A stretch of DNA of 64,000 nt, from the NCBI RefSeq assembly GCF_013368755.1, contig NC_049563.1:744001-808000 (forward strand), in the 5' to 3' direction. The notes beneath the pieces are model-generated. The model was not told the origin of the DNA, searched no databases, and saw only the letters and a program-made list of their open reading frames with translations. Positions 10,899 to 23,170 of this stretch are shown piece by piece; position 1 is the stretch's first letter, and each line of letters opens with the position of its first letter. The position numbers were made by a program, and so were the translations under genes. This DNA comes from Talaromyces rugulosus. Its lineage: Eukaryota; Ascomycota; Eurotiomycetes; Eurotiales; Trichocomaceae.

Positions 10899-12323
10899 AT
10901 GGCCGACGCAGCGCCCGGACAGAAAGATCCCATTGCAGATGTGGAAAAGTCTCGTAATGAAACACCAAAACAAAACTACCCGGAAGCATCACCGCACGCA
11001 GTGAAGCCAAGCGACCCTCCGGATGGCGGACTGCAGGCTTGGATGATCGTCGCTGGCGGATGGTGTGCGAATTTCGTTAGCGTAGGATGGAACAACTCGG
11101 TCGGCATCTTCCAGACCATATACGAGAAAGAGCTGCTGAGTAGCTACTCTTCAAGCTCTATCGGATGGATCAATTCACTCCAGGCATTCGTGATGTTCGC
11201 CTCGGCGCCGGTCTTTGGGAAGGTCTTTGACTCATACGGCCCGCGTTATTCGATGATTGCAGGCTCTCTTTTGCTTGTGCTTGGTATCATGATGATGTCT
11301 CTGTCAAAGGAGTACTATCAGTTTATGCTGGCGCAGTCTATCTGTACTGGTCTCGGCGCTGCCGCGGTCTTCTTTTCTTCATCGAACACGATCGCGACAT
11401 GGTTCAAGAAACGCAGAGCTCTGGCAATAGGCATCGCCTCGTCTGGCTCGGCCATTGGTGGTGTGGTCATCCCGTACGTATTCATTGTAGTTGCCTCCGA
11501 TTCCAGGGCTCATTCCTTCTTAGTATTATGGTCAACCACCTGAACAATGAAGTCAATTTTGGTTGGGCCCTGCGGGCTGTCGGCTTCCTCTTCTTGGGCT
11601 TCGTCGTCGCCGCCAATTTCTTGACGACCTCGAGAGTCAATCACGTTCCGAAACGGTTTCACATCATGGATTTCATCCATCCTTTAAAGGAGCCGCGTTT
11701 CCTGTTGAGCTCCCTTGCGTGTTTCGCATTTGCTATATCGGTCTACCTTCCGGCGACGTTTATTATCCTGGATGCGACTAAACAAGGGGTGGATCGCAGT
11801 TTGGCCAGCTATCTTTTGGCCATCCTGAACGCTGTCAGGTAAGCAGACCTTTTTTCAACTCCCGGGATGCTGCTGGCTTACTTGATCTTCACACAGTGCT
11901 GTTGGCCGTATTGTGGCGGGCCGCCTTGCCGACATGATTGGCCGCTTCAACTGCATGATTATAATCACACTCCTCTCTGCTATCTTCTCGCTCGCACTTT
12001 GGATCCCCGCGGCTTCAACGGCGCCTTTGGTGGTATTCGCAGCCCTGATCGGGTTCTCAAACGGCGCCTTTGTCGCCCTGGTCAGTGCCCTCGTCGCGCA
12101 GATATCCGACATCAAGGAGATCGGTACTCGGAACGGGACCAACTGGTTTTTATACGCCTTGGGAGCGTTTATTGGCACCCCGGTTGCCGGAGCCCTGATA
12201 GAGCGCGACGACGGCGGGTATCTTTATCTGAAGATATTCACGGGCGTGGCTGCCTTTGTCGGGACTTGCTTGTTTGTGGCTTCGCGCAGCGTGCAAGTAG
12301 GATGGAGCTGGAAATGGATATAG
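10899..12323 (+). CDS. MFS transporter, monocarboxylate (MCT/MCH) family
   Basis: Three exons (10899-11473, 11524-11838, 11897-12323) encode 438 residues with about 12 hydrophobic segments. The first helix is preceded by the DPPDGGLQAW signature typical of fungal monocarboxylate-permease-like transporters (the Mch family), and KRRALAIGIASSGSAIGG follows in the central region. A hydrophilic N-terminus of about 40 residues precedes the membrane domain. Substrate cannot be read from the sequence; relatives carry monocarboxylates, riboflavin or unknown solutes at the plasma membrane. The first intron resolves what looks like a premature stop after ...GGVVIP, and the second restores the SAVGRIVAGRLAD helix. 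Confidence 0.87.
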
Positions 12324-12831
12324 CGATAGGATGTTCTTGCCTCTATACAATCTCATGCCAAGCCGCTACTTCTGTAGGCTGTTTCAATACTGTCGGTAAT
12401 AAGACTTCTCTACCTATCTCCGCCCAATATCTAGGCTACAATTTACCAATATCTCCGCCTGAAGAGAAACAACACTAGCCCCATGCGGCCAAGCGCGCGA
12501 CACTCTAAAATAAGAAGGAAGAATAAGGTTCAGCCAGAAGTTCTTTCGCTGTTCCGAGCTAATTCTCTCTCTCAGCCTGCTCTGGGCGCCTGACTGTTCT
12601 TTTCGGTCGAAACCAGCCTCTCTCGGCCAGACTTCGTTCGGAAACCTTGTTTCTTTCCTTTCCAGCCTTCGTTTTGTAGTTGTCCTGCTCACCTTTTATT
12701 ATTATCATCATTATTATCATCATTATTAATATTATTTTGAATGCTCATCGCGTTGATGTGATTCGGGATATATTCTTTTCTTTTTCTTCTTCGTCTCTCG
12801 CGATCCGGAACAGCGCGGGCCAACCGTTACA
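12324..12831. other. Intergenic region with an ATT/ATC repeat
   Basis: No gene is seen. An imperfect ATT/ATC trinucleotide tract at about 12696-12738 lies in the probable 5' leader of the downstream regulator, preceded by TTTC-rich stretches. Confidence 0.5.
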
Positions 12832-15098
12832 ATGCCTGAGGGGCACCAGCCCGCGTCTCGCGCTCAGGTCAAGTCGCGCAGTAGGTCCATTCGGAAAACA
12901 GCCTCTTTGCCTGGGTGTTAATATTATTTGATCGTCTAGGTGGCTGTCAGAGGTGCAAGAAGAGGGTGCGTTCATGTTTCCCCCTCCTGTTTTTTTTTTT
13001 TCTCGGGCGAAAAAGCGCTAACAACAAAGTCGTCTCCCATGGGCAGAAAATCAAATGTGACGAGACTATCCCCAGTTGTAATCAATGCACGCGAAAGGGC
13101 TTTGAATGCCCCGGCTATAATCGGCCGGTGAAATGGTCGTCCAAATACCAGATCTTGGATGAGAGCAGCACCGAGCCAAAGAAGAAAGCAAAGGACATCC
13201 CCGGCTTTGCAGATGGCGCGCGAAAGATGCAGGCCGCGTTGGCCTCAATGGAGGAGCAGCAGTCGCCCACAGAATCATCGGCCGCCGCGAGACATCGATC
13301 TGTCTTTAAAGCTGATGGGCGGCGCACTACTACTCCTGGAATTCTGATGACCAGCGAGGATTCCCTGTCGAGCAGCGGCAATAATTCCAGCGTCTCGCCG
13401 ATTTCATTGTTGTCTTCTCCGCTCAGCGCCGAGCTGCCCTTTCGATCCCCAGTATCGTATCGCAGCCATCATACTAGTAGTAGTAGTAGCAGCATCAGCG
13501 CCCAAGCAGACCATAGCAGCGCAGCACAGCACAGGCCGTGGTGGCCCATCACCAAGACCGGCGTGCCGCGGTTCCTGGAGGACCGAAGCACCGCGCTCTC
13601 GCGGCACTATTTCACGTATTTCTGCCTGAATAGTTGCTGTTTTTATTCCCAAAAGAACTCGTTCCGTGCAGTCGTTGCTGATCTGATGCTCACATCGCCG
13701 CTCATTTATCACTCTGTGATGGCGCTGTCGGCGGCTTATATGGGTCACCAGCGAAATGGCATGATGACTGCTTCGTTAGAGCACAAGATCGAGGCCATTG
13801 GCTATATGAAATCCGAGCTCTTGATGATCACGGAAGAGAAGCCGTCGAATCAGGTTGGGCCGGTTCGTGTCGGCCCTGAAGTATTGATCAGCTGCATTCT
13901 GTTAGGCTTGACCGAGGTATTTATTTCCCCCTTTAAAACTGAATGAATGATTCCAGACTGACTGTGATTTCATTAGGCATGGCATAACCCATCCACTCCC
14001 CCCAGCAATCACCTCAATGGCGCACGGATATTGTTCAAAAATTGGATTTCAGACATCAAGAAATCGTCGAATACATCTCTTGCCGTCGCCTGCTCGTCGC
14101 CCGCCAGGAGCTTTCTTGTCGGCATTATCAGCTACTGGGAATCCAGTGCAGCCGTCACGATAACACAGCCGTGCGAAGTGGTCGACTATCTTGTTCCGTT
14201 TTGCGAGCAGGAGGACATAAAACACATCTACGTCCACGCGTGGACGGGGATTTGCACGCCGCTGTTTATATATTGGTCTCAAGCGTGCAATCTGGGACGC
14301 CATAAGTCGTCGCTCAGACGAGTCTTTCAACAGGTCACCTCGGCCACGAATCGAGAGCGAATGGAATCCAATCTGGTAGAACGAGCCTGGAAGATTGAAC
14401 AGGCCGTGCTGCGATATCAAGTGCCCGAGGACGACAAGATCGAAGACACGGGCGACGAGCTCACGCCCGTGAGCCATTTGAAAAACCTAGCGCACATCTA
14501 TAAGCTCACAACCTTGCTGGAACTGTACCTGGATTTCCCGCAGCTACTGCAGGAGCGCTTTTCGGCTGCAGACTGGTCCGAGTCGACCCCGTCGCCGCCG
14601 AGTTTCGAGGTTGGCGATTCACCGAGCTCGGTGCTTGAGATGTCGGCCAAGATCATGGTGACGGCTATGCAGATCCTGTCCATGGCATCGTTTATTCCGC
14701 CGACCTCTGGTGCGCATAGTCTCTTGGTTATCCCGCTAATCGTCGCTGGATCCTTGCTACAGCCGGACAAGATCTATTCCCTGCTGAGTAATTCGCATGG
14801 CCTGAGCAGCAACAATCCAGTATTATCTTTAAGCGCCGAGACCCTCGCACTCGCCAGCGAAGAAGGCAGTTATTTGCGCTGGCGAGAATTCGTCGTGACG
14901 CAGTTCCATCACATGGGGCGGCGGCTTGGGCTGAATACCATCCAGGGCGCAATCAGTGTTTTGGGCGAAGTCTGGCGTCGAGCAGACGTCGATAGATCGG
15001 CGGCCTATAATAATAACGGTCTTCTGGACCTGTCGCGGCCGTTTTTTTACTGGACTGATATCATGACTGAAGCCGAAATTGGGACGGTATATGCATAG
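12832..15098 (+). CDS. Zn2Cys6 transcription factor with fungal-specific domain
   Basis: Four exons (12832-12880, 12940-12965, 13047-13916, 13977-15098) give 688 residues. Splicing rebuilds a textbook binuclear cluster: CQRCKKRKIKC followed by DETIPSC, NQC and TRKGFEC, spacing Cys-2-Cys-6-Cys-6-Cys-2-Cys-6-Cys. The 26-nt second exon carries the first two cysteines. A Ser-rich linker (residues about 130-200) leads to a long C-terminal region of the fungal_trans_2 kind, with HYFTYFCLN and a helix-rich middle part. It probably acts as a nuclear regulator. It follows the MFS transporter on the same strand, and local regulation of that transporter is possible but only inferred. Confidence 0.85.
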
Positions 15099-15590
15099 TG
15101 ATTGGTGAATGGAATGGCACACACAATAGAATCCATATATGTAATCCAAATTTATATTTATAAAGGTTCAGAAATCCGAACCGCAAGTAAAGAATCCGAC
15201 TGTTTATATATTATTCTTCCACCGGGCGGCGTTTTGCGCTGTGTATTTCCTCTTTGAGGGATCATCATCAGATACCGTTAAAAAAAAAGTTGCGGGTCTC
15301 GATTGGGGAAGGTCACTGGAAGGTCACGGTCTAAAAATCGAGTACGTATATAAGAGTACTACTATATACAGGCAAGTCTATAATAATAATAAAAAAAAAA
15401 ACCTAAGCGAACATTTGAACATCAAACCCATCGCACTTTTCAAGCATTATTATGTTTAATGTATGAAAGGTTACAGGACCCTTTCCCCGATTCGGCAAAG
15501 AAGTGCGATAATGTGCTCATTTCTCCACGGCAGTAAGTCGGTCAGACACGCCGGATAACCGGCCCAGTCTATTTTAAGCTTGAACGGTGT

Positions 15591-15621
<31 letters not shown>
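15591..15621. repeat. (GT)n microsatellite
   Basis: About 15 uninterrupted GT dinucleotides lie in the intergenic region. Confidence 0.92.
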
Positions 15622-15622
<1 letters not shown>

Positions 15623-16318
15623 ATCCTCGTATAAACGTTTCTGATTCGGATATAAAATGCCTTTTCCGATGGTTGCGCTTTTAGCACATGCTGATCACAT
15701 TATTATTTTCTGTATCTTTTATTCGTCCAAAACCACCCCCCGGGGTCTTTGATATCAAAAGTCGCTTTATCTATGATGCAGCTACACGGACTGACGTGGC
15801 ATGATGCACTGTCATTATGTATCTGACAGTGTACGCGACAGGGATCCTTGATGGTGGTATGGGTCAGGTTGAGCTGCCAGGATGTAGGATAGCAATCCTG
15901 CCGGTTTAGTGGGAACTATACCTTTTGAAGTAGTACGTAGCAGAGAAGAGGACGCTGCTACCACCCTATTTTTTTTTTTCTTTCTTTCTTCATATCAGTA
16001 TTGATTGGACGTGGAGGGTTTGAAAGGGATGAATGAAGAAAATACTTAACGCTGGAACGACTCGTAAGAGTTGGTTTCTTGCAAGCCCGCACCGAGCAAC
16101 TAGGTGGGAATACTTTGACTTTCAAGGACGGTATTTCTTGTAGTCACACATGGGTGATAGCAAGATGCTAATAGGCCGGTCACATTCTTGGCGAGTGAAC
16201 GGGTTGTCCATAATTATGTAGAGACACCCGGTTGTGGACTGTCAAGGTCTTGGAAGGTCAACTGGTGGTGTTGACATGGTGTTGATGACAGGTGGATACA
16301 AAGTCTACATGTAAGTCA

Positions 16319-16332
16319 TGAGTCATGAGTCA
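16319..16332. promoter_or_regulatory. Two abutting TGAGTCA (AP-1/Gcn4-like) sites
   Basis: Two TGAGTCA heptamers abut exactly within a run of AGTCATG repeats (16315-16335). The heptamer is the binding site of Gcn4/CpcA and Yap-type bZIPs. No gene start is near on either strand, so a regulatory role is unproven and a simple repeat is equally likely. Confidence 0.3.
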
Positions 16333-16566
16333 TGAATCCATGGGAAGGATGCAGTCAGCTACTCATGTAAATACCAACATGGAGCTATTTGGTTTGGAAA
16401 TTTCATTATTCAACATTGATATCCTTTATGGTGAAATACCTGCGTCAAAGGCAGTCAAACATCAAAAGTGTATAATTGCCATGCTATTTTCATCAATCCA
16501 TCATCTATCTGCCCAGAAAACACCACTCAAATACGACTTATTCAAAACGCCTGAGAAAAAAAAAAG

Positions 16567-17906
16567 TTAATAACTATCTCTGTTCCGACGAAGAGGCTCG
16601 AGACCAACATTCCCACCATAACCGGTGTCAAAAGTAGTACCCATTTCTGCCTGACTGCGCATAGTAAAGATGAATTTGATCGCACTCAGAATCTCGCGAG
16701 GGTCTAGCACGGCTAGCCAAGCTCTGAAAAAGCCCATTCTGGCCTCGTACGGTGGGAGCTCGCTATAAGGGGGCTTGTTGCCGTAGCCCCCCTCGTCAGG
16801 GCCGTGATCCTGATTGGATATCAGGCTTTCCTTGGGAGGGCTGCTGTACTCGCTAACGTTATAAGCGTAGTGGAAGGAAATTGCGAATAATGAGGTTTGG
16901 ACACAGATAATTAATGACGGGATGCCGGTCTTGATATCGGCATAAGTCAGGGTCGAAGTTGGTTTGAGTAGATCGGTTGACGTTAATATTAAAAAAATAA
17001 TCTGAAAAAAATCAGTTAAAAACTAGGTCAAATGTTTTAAGAATCCTCAAGTCTTACATTTTCCAAAAATGTGAGACCGACCAAAACTTTGAATGCCAGC
17101 AACTTCAACAACGCGCGATGACCACCAATGTTCGGTTTCAGCGTCTGGTAACACGTAAGGATCGACATCACACAGACACCCAGTGACACGGCGGATATTA
17201 TTTCAAGCTGTTCCCACTCAAATGTTAGCCTAGCTTGATAAGAGTAGAATATGAAAGGGACAGACATACCCAGAGATGAGCAAAATACGGCTTGTTGCTG
17301 TTTTCACAATAAATACCAGCCGCCTGGGTGATATCAGTAGCTACTGCAACGCCGAGAGCGACCACTGGGTACTGGAAAATAAAAATCCATCGTTTCTGTT
17401 TGGTGCTTGTTAGTAAATAGAACCTCTTCATCGGAATAATACGTACCCGATACCACTCAAGACCATCTAAAGGTGGCGCGTCGTTCTTCTGGGGAACTCT
17501 TAATGCTGAAAAGAATAGATCCCGCTGGCTATCGCTGGGAGAAATCCACTCATTTAGGAGGAGGAAGAAATATCCCAAAGCAAGAGACTCATAAAAAGCC
17601 TGCCATGGTTCCAGAAACACAGCTGCTTTAGGAAAGCAGACTGATAGAAAGGAGAACAGGGAATAAACGGGAATGACGAAGCATATTTTCAAAATCCTGT
17701 GGTTTGTAGACCCGGTATCAGCATTCATCCGATAGGACAAGACAAGAAATTGCTATACTTGACTTGTTCGTTTGACTTGCGCATTTTCATGGCGTGCATA
17801 GTCATCAGAGTGAGGATTATAAGAAGAGTGGCAGCAGTAAAAGCGCCCGATACGATTTTGTTGGCTTCGTAGAAGGTGTAGTCGCCAATCACCGTTACCG
17901 TAGAAT
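16567..17906 (-). CDS. OST-alpha/TMEM184-like (DUF300) multi-pass membrane protein; 5' end unresolved
   Basis: At least five exons encode a seven-helix-type protein. The first clearly coding exon contains VIGDYTFYEANK and a hydrophobic helix, then comes RILKICFVIPVYSLFSFLSV. Next are the family-typical ALGYFFLLLNEW and RWIFIFQYPVV, then helices ending in FAISFHYAYN. The C-terminal tail is hydrophilic and Gly/Pro/Arg-rich. Relatives include organic-solute-transporter alpha and yeast TMEM184-like proteins, whose substrates in fungi are unknown. The start exon cannot be fixed: the frame meets a TAA just before the exon at 17906, so a further intron and a short first exon (probably within 17930-18210) are expected. 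Stop TAA is at 16567-16569. Confidence 0.75.
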
Positions 17907-19177
17907 CTGCAGATTGTTAAGACACATCGTGACGAACAGGGGGAGTGAGTCGTTGACGAACTTTGGGCGAGGGATTGTGTAGAGCACACATGCGACGAGC
18001 TTCCACCATCGTGGTGATCAAACAAACCCATCTTTGTTCGCTAGACGGTACTCTTTGATTCCGTATAAAAGTTTGCTGGCGGTGTTCCTCAAGCTGTAGT
18101 CGAGAACTGGCATAGGAGGTTTGCTGACAATCGCGGAACCCATGATCGATATAAATACTGCACCGCCGTGGTGCAGCGATTGACCGTTTCCCCTCGAGGT
18201 CATCACAGAGAGTATTTTGAAATTGACGATTTAGGAAAGCAGCTGCGAGATTGCATGATCTTCGCGATTGTGACAAGCAAATAAGGCTGAGCCCTCTCAG
18301 CTCGCGTTGACTTCCGCATTCGGAAAGCGGCAGAACAACCTTAATCGGCGCCATTCACCGCCAAGCCCCCCCTATTTGCTGCTACTGCTCACCTTCCTAA
18401 CGCTTAATTTCGCATCGACACGGTCAAATACTCTTTGTAGTCTAGCGACCTGCCCTGGTTCCACGTCACTGCGAAAAGTGCTGTCGCTGTGGCCGTGCCT
18501 GACCTGGAGAGAAAAAAGGCTGTGCTCTGAAAAAAGGCTCCGATCTAGCCCTTTTAGAAAGAATCGGCCGAGGACTCTAGTGGAAGGCTGGTATTATTCT
18601 GACTTCAGGTGCTAGATCCTCTGGAAATTGACTCATCTTTTAGTTTTAAGGGAGTTTTAAGGCGCTTGTCGATCCCTCGGAATTGCTAAGTGAGACTCGA
18701 CTGGGGCCAATTCTGATGACCAGCAAGTTTCGACCAGTTCTTTGGCTAGCAGGCGCTTGATTACTTCGTCTTCGTACAGTTTAGTTCTATTAGTCGCCGT
18801 CTCCTTGGTAAGTACCTATCGGATTTCTTATCGCTCGATGTTCCCAGAAACCTGGCTCAGCCCTTTGATGTGCGTTGAGTTTCAAGGCTCGGCGCAATTT
18901 GTTCCATTTAGGTAGTTCTCAGCTAACGATGTTAATAAAGACTATCGTGAGCTCCATCAATTTGAGATGCCTACTTTGTGAAATAAAAACCTAGACCTTG
19001 GACGAAGTACTGGCTGAACGCATTTGTTGCTCCACTCAATCCTGCGGGGATCGCACCTTACATACTCTAAAACCGAGCTCGACAGTGATATACTCCGTAC
19101 CAGAGAGGTAAAACACAGGCAGAGCTTATTTATTCATTTCCCGACTCCGTCAAATCCGACTAGTCTAGCTACCGAGG
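17907..19177. other. Intergenic region between the OST-alpha-like gene and a Zn2Cys6 regulator
   Basis: The left 300 bases probably hold the missing first exon of the OST-alpha-like gene. The rest shows no supportable gene. Several open frames are short and lack features. Confidence 0.4.
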
Positions 19178-20801
19178 ATGTTTGGAGTCCAGACGGCGAG
19201 CCGCCGAAGCACAGGCTGTCAGGGATGTCGCAAAGGGAGAGTAAAGGTTAGAAGCTGAGATACCCTTCAAGAATCCTGCATTGAAACTAACTATACGAGG
19301 GGTTTAGTGCTGGGAAGAGCGACCACGTTGCCGTAGATGTACTCGAAAAAACATTGACTGCGAATACCCCGATCCGCTGGATAATTTTCGCAACGAGAAC
19401 AGCAAGGCTGCCAACCGAGCCTCGACGCTGTGGCGCCAGCGAGCCTTCAAGATCGACGAAGACGAGAGCACGACCGATGATGACAAGCGAGTGACTTCTC
19501 CCGATGTCGACTATCCACATACAATATCTCGTAGTCTCCAAGTAGACAGCGTTGAATCCAGAGCTTTGTATTTGTTTTTCCAGGACTACGGCTGTGATTC
19601 TAGAATACTCAGTCCGTGGGTAGGTATTTTCCAGATGCTTCCTGGATTATATGAGCGAGCACCGAGAAATTCATTCACCTCACACGCCATCTTGGCCGTT
19701 GCTTTGGCGTATCAAGAACGAAAGCACAAGGTCTCCCGCTCCGAAGTTCCCGCGCGAACAGAGTATTCCAAAGCAATACAGGCGATTAATTCCCAACTGC
19801 AGCTCCAGGAACGAACACCAATCAATGAGATCCTGGCATCAATCTGCCTCATGAGCCAATTCGAGCTTATGCTTCCAAGCGCTACAATGGCTAAAACCAA
19901 CCCAGAGTCTCGATTAGCACATATGTACGGTGCCATTGCCATGGTGCAGCGCGTGGAGGCGCAAGCAAAGGGACAAGTGATCGACCTCAGAGTTTTGAAC
20001 CTCATTTTTTTGCAAATGACTATCAATTGCTTGAACGGTCGGTTACGTCCGCCACTGTCGCTAGATTCATGGATCAGACGCCTCGATTTTTCCATGCCCG
20101 GCCCGACGCTCTTGTGTGCCATGTATCGAATAGCTCTGTGGCAGGCTGACGTGGACGAGCTGATTCAAGGAACACAATGCTTCGACACAGAGACAGAGAC
20201 TAGAATACGCAATCTGATTATTATGATGCAGGTAGAGGACGCAGAACTTGAGACATGGGAATCTTCATTACCTCTCCGTTTCCAATACCAGGCGAGACCC
20301 GTCTCGCCTCACGATCATGCCATGTTCCACTCGCCGGGAGCACCTCACACGATATATGAATATTCATTCTGCTTGACCGCTGTCCCCCGCACCTTGTATT
20401 TCGCCGCGCGAATAATACTGAACCAAAGCCTGCAGCGATGCTGCACGTGGATGTCGACCTGGTCGCCCAAGGAGGAGGAAGAGGAGTATCTGATTCAGTG
20501 TGCCATCTTGAAAGAGAGCATAGCGGCCATGATTTGTTCTATATCCTGTAGCGTGAATGCCGTCCTGAATGATTCCATCCAACCGCCCGGCAACGACGAT
20601 CTTCAAAACCGGAGGGGCGTCGAGGCGCCCGGTTTGCGTGGGGTTTTGATGATGTGGCAGTTATCGGTATCCTCTGTGGCCACAAATGACCCAGATATTA
20701 TGGAGCGAGTTGGACACGAACGTTCTTTGTGGTTGAAAAGTGTCCTGGGCCATGTGAGAGAATTGGTGGGATTCCGGGGGGAATGGCAACCAAAGCACTG
20801 A
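19178..20801 (+). CDS. Zn2Cys6 transcription factor
   Basis: Two exons (19178-19246 and 19308-20801) give 520 residues. The zinc cluster spans the 61-nt intron: STGCQGCRKGRVK on exon 1, then CWEERPRCRRCTRKNIDCEYP split across the start of exon 2, giving Cys-2-Cys-6-Cys-6-Cys-2-Cys-6-Cys. The intron carries an ACTAAC branch site and a TTTAG acceptor, with an uncommon GTTAGA donor. The remainder resembles the DUF3468-type fungal regulatory domain: LYLFFQDYGCDS and HAILAVALAYQERKH, followed by helical repeats. The target is unknown. It is the closest regulator to the arylsulfotransferase-like gene, which starts 616 bp downstream on the same strand. Confidence 0.85.
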
Positions 20802-21416
20802 GGAACGATGTGTCAACACTGTGGCGGGGTACCTGTATAAACTATGCCGGGGAAACCAGGTTCTTTTTGTAGTAATGACCATAAATATCTTATTTTATTT
20901 GAATATAGATTAAATCGAGTTGATGGCCTCGAGTAAGCACAAAGACCTCTGTTATCATACACAGCCGTGGGCGTTAACACAATTGGGGACAGAAGCGCAC
21001 GTTGGGCCACAAAAGGAATCAATAAGAATCCATAACCAAGGAACGACAGGGGACCCCATTAAAAGCATGCGAAATTAATCTGTAAAGGCTGACGCAAGGC
21101 TAGACACTAAACTTACATACTGCTGGTCTAGGCCGTTTGTGGTAATCGCCGCGAACCGTTTCTTATCCCAATTGGGAAATTTTGAAGATCCGATCAATTT
21201 CAGAACAATTGTTAGTTAGATTCAATTAATGAAGTAAAATGTATAAATAAGACGGTGAAGCTCCTGAAGTACAATTGAAAATTTTCAAGTCGAATTTCAA
21301 ACACAACCAGTCACTCAATCTTCACTGTGAAAGGTGAAAAATGCTTTTTTTTTTTCTTCCGCTCTTGAGTCAGATATTCCAATAAACCATTCGAGGCAAT
21401 CGGAACGCTGAATATC
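20802..21416. promoter_or_regulatory. Promoter of the arylsulfotransferase-like gene
   Basis: The 615-bp region upstream of 21417 contains a CCCAATTGGG palindrome (21167-21176) and a TATAAATA box (21242-21249), about 175 bases before the start codon. The same palindrome with the same two flanking bases recurs upstream of the SDR gene at 24413. Confidence 0.5.
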
Positions 21417-22985
21417 ATGTTTACGAAAAAGTCCATATCCCGGATGCTGGGCTATCTGCTCGCCTTTGCTGCGTCTTCGCAAGCACTCACTATTGACTAC
21501 TGGCCCTACCAGAGCTTCGTCACAGAGCCTACTTTCCACCCACCGATTTTCCAAATTGACAAGTCCGGAGCGCCACTAGCCGATGGATTGATCATATTTA
21601 CACCGTCGATTGAAAATATCACTACAATCGGTGCGCGCGATCTCGTCGCGGGCATGATCATGACGGACGACGGAGAGCTGGTGTGGCACGACCCACACTT
21701 CGAGATCTCGACGAATCTGTTTGTCCAGAGCCTAAATGGCAAACCTGTTTTGTCTCATTGGAGTGGACAAGGAAGCAACGTGGGCCACGGTTACGGCTCA
21801 GTCACCATCATGGACGAGACGTACTCGACCATTGCCGAGATCTGTCCCAAGATCGGCCTTGTCACGCCCGACAACAGCGTGCCAGACTGCGATGCTGATC
21901 TCCACGAATCCTATATCACGGACCGTGGCACGATCTTGGTAACGGCGGTGAACGCAACCCAGGCTGATTTGTCGTCGGTGAATGGACCGTCTGACGGATG
22001 GGTCTATGACACCAAGTTCCTCGAGATCGACATTGCAACCAAAGATATCGTTTTTGAATGGAGTGCCATTGAGGCCGGAGTCCCCTTTAATTTGTCCAAG
22101 ACCAGACCAGATACCGGCCTCGCCGGAAACGGGACTTCTCAGAGCTCTCCCTGGGATTGGTTCCATGCAAACTCGGTGCAAGCCGTTGGCGACAAGTACC
22201 TTGTCAACAGCCGGCATTGCTGGTCAACTTTCATGCTTGACAGAACTGGAAAGGTTGAATGGTATATCGATGGCAGTGATGGCGGAGATTTCAAGCTGGA
22301 CTCAGACAACCTGTTCGTAAGTTTGATGTTTTCTCCTTTCTTTTCTTACCGGAATTCTAACAAATTTCTATAGCGATGGGAACATCACGCCCGTGCTCAA
22401 AATTTCACAGACACCTCTCTCGAGCTTCACTACTTCAACAACAATAACGCCGAATGGGATAACGGCACTCGTGCGACCAACGGACTTCGCCTGGGGCTCG
22501 ACCTGGAAGCAAAGACGGCAACTGTTCTGCAAAAGCTACACTCGGACGGTATCTTCACAGAGTCTCAAGGAAGCTTTTTTCCGCTGGACAACGGCAATAC
22601 GCTGGTGGGATTCGGGTCAATTTCCAAGATCAAGGAGTACGGTCCGGAGGGAGACCTGCGAATGACTCTGCAGTTTGGAGAGGACAATCTGGTGCAGTCG
22701 TACCGCAGCTACCGACAGGAGTGGCACGCAACACCGGCGACTTTGCCAAAGGCTGTTATCAAAGACAGTGCTGTCTACATGAGCTGGAACGGAGCAACAG
22801 AGGTAACTCAGTGGAAAGTGTACGGGCCTGCTCTCGTTGGTGCCTCCTCGATGCAGCTCCTCGGAACAGTCCCGAAGAAGGGCTTCGAGACTTTGTTCAA
22901 TCTGACTCAACCGGCTTTGCTGGTAAAGGTGGCTGCTTATGCTGGTGACAAGCTATTGGGAACGTCTCCTATCGTTACAATCTAG
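21417..22985 (+). CDS. Secreted arylsulfotransferase-like protein (Arylsulfotran_2 family)
   Basis: Two exons (21417-22316 and 22374-22985) encode 503 residues. The N-terminus has Lys/Arg residues followed by a hydrophobic stretch ending ASSQALT, a good secretion signal. The body has the family's beta-propeller look: DDGELVWHDP, NGKPVLSHWSGQG, DLHESYITDRGT, WDWFHANSVQAVGDKYLVNSRH and DRTGKVEWYIDG, then FRWEHHAR at the splice junction and GNTLVGFGS. Several N-glycosylation sequons are present. Bacterial members transfer sulfate between phenols using a catalytic His. The fungal branch is common in secondary-metabolite and secretome contexts but its chemistry is not established. Confidence 0.87.
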
Positions 22986-23170
22986 GGGTTGAATTATAGA
23001 CATTCATTTGGTCTTTTTTGTTTTGAATATCTGTTACTGACTATGTGTTTGTACAATAGACAGCCTTCTTTATATGCATAATTCTTGTGCCTGAATATTG
23101 TCTTTCGTATGACAAATACCTGTATAATTTCTGGAACTGTAAACAGCAACGGGGTCAATATTTTACAGGA
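22986..23170. other. Convergent 3' spacer
   Basis: A short AT-rich space lies between the convergent arylsulfotransferase-like and bZIP genes. It contains nothing else. Confidence 0.5.

Larger units (their letters stand above)
15099..16566. other. Gene-poor intergenic region with a GT repeat and tandem AP-1/Gcn4-like sites
   Basis: I find no supportable gene in 1.5 kb. An 81-codon open frame at 16325-16570 has no recognisable features and is probably chance. Structures noted are a (GT)n tract, polyA runs and tandem TGAGTCA sites, listed separately. Confidence 0.5.
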
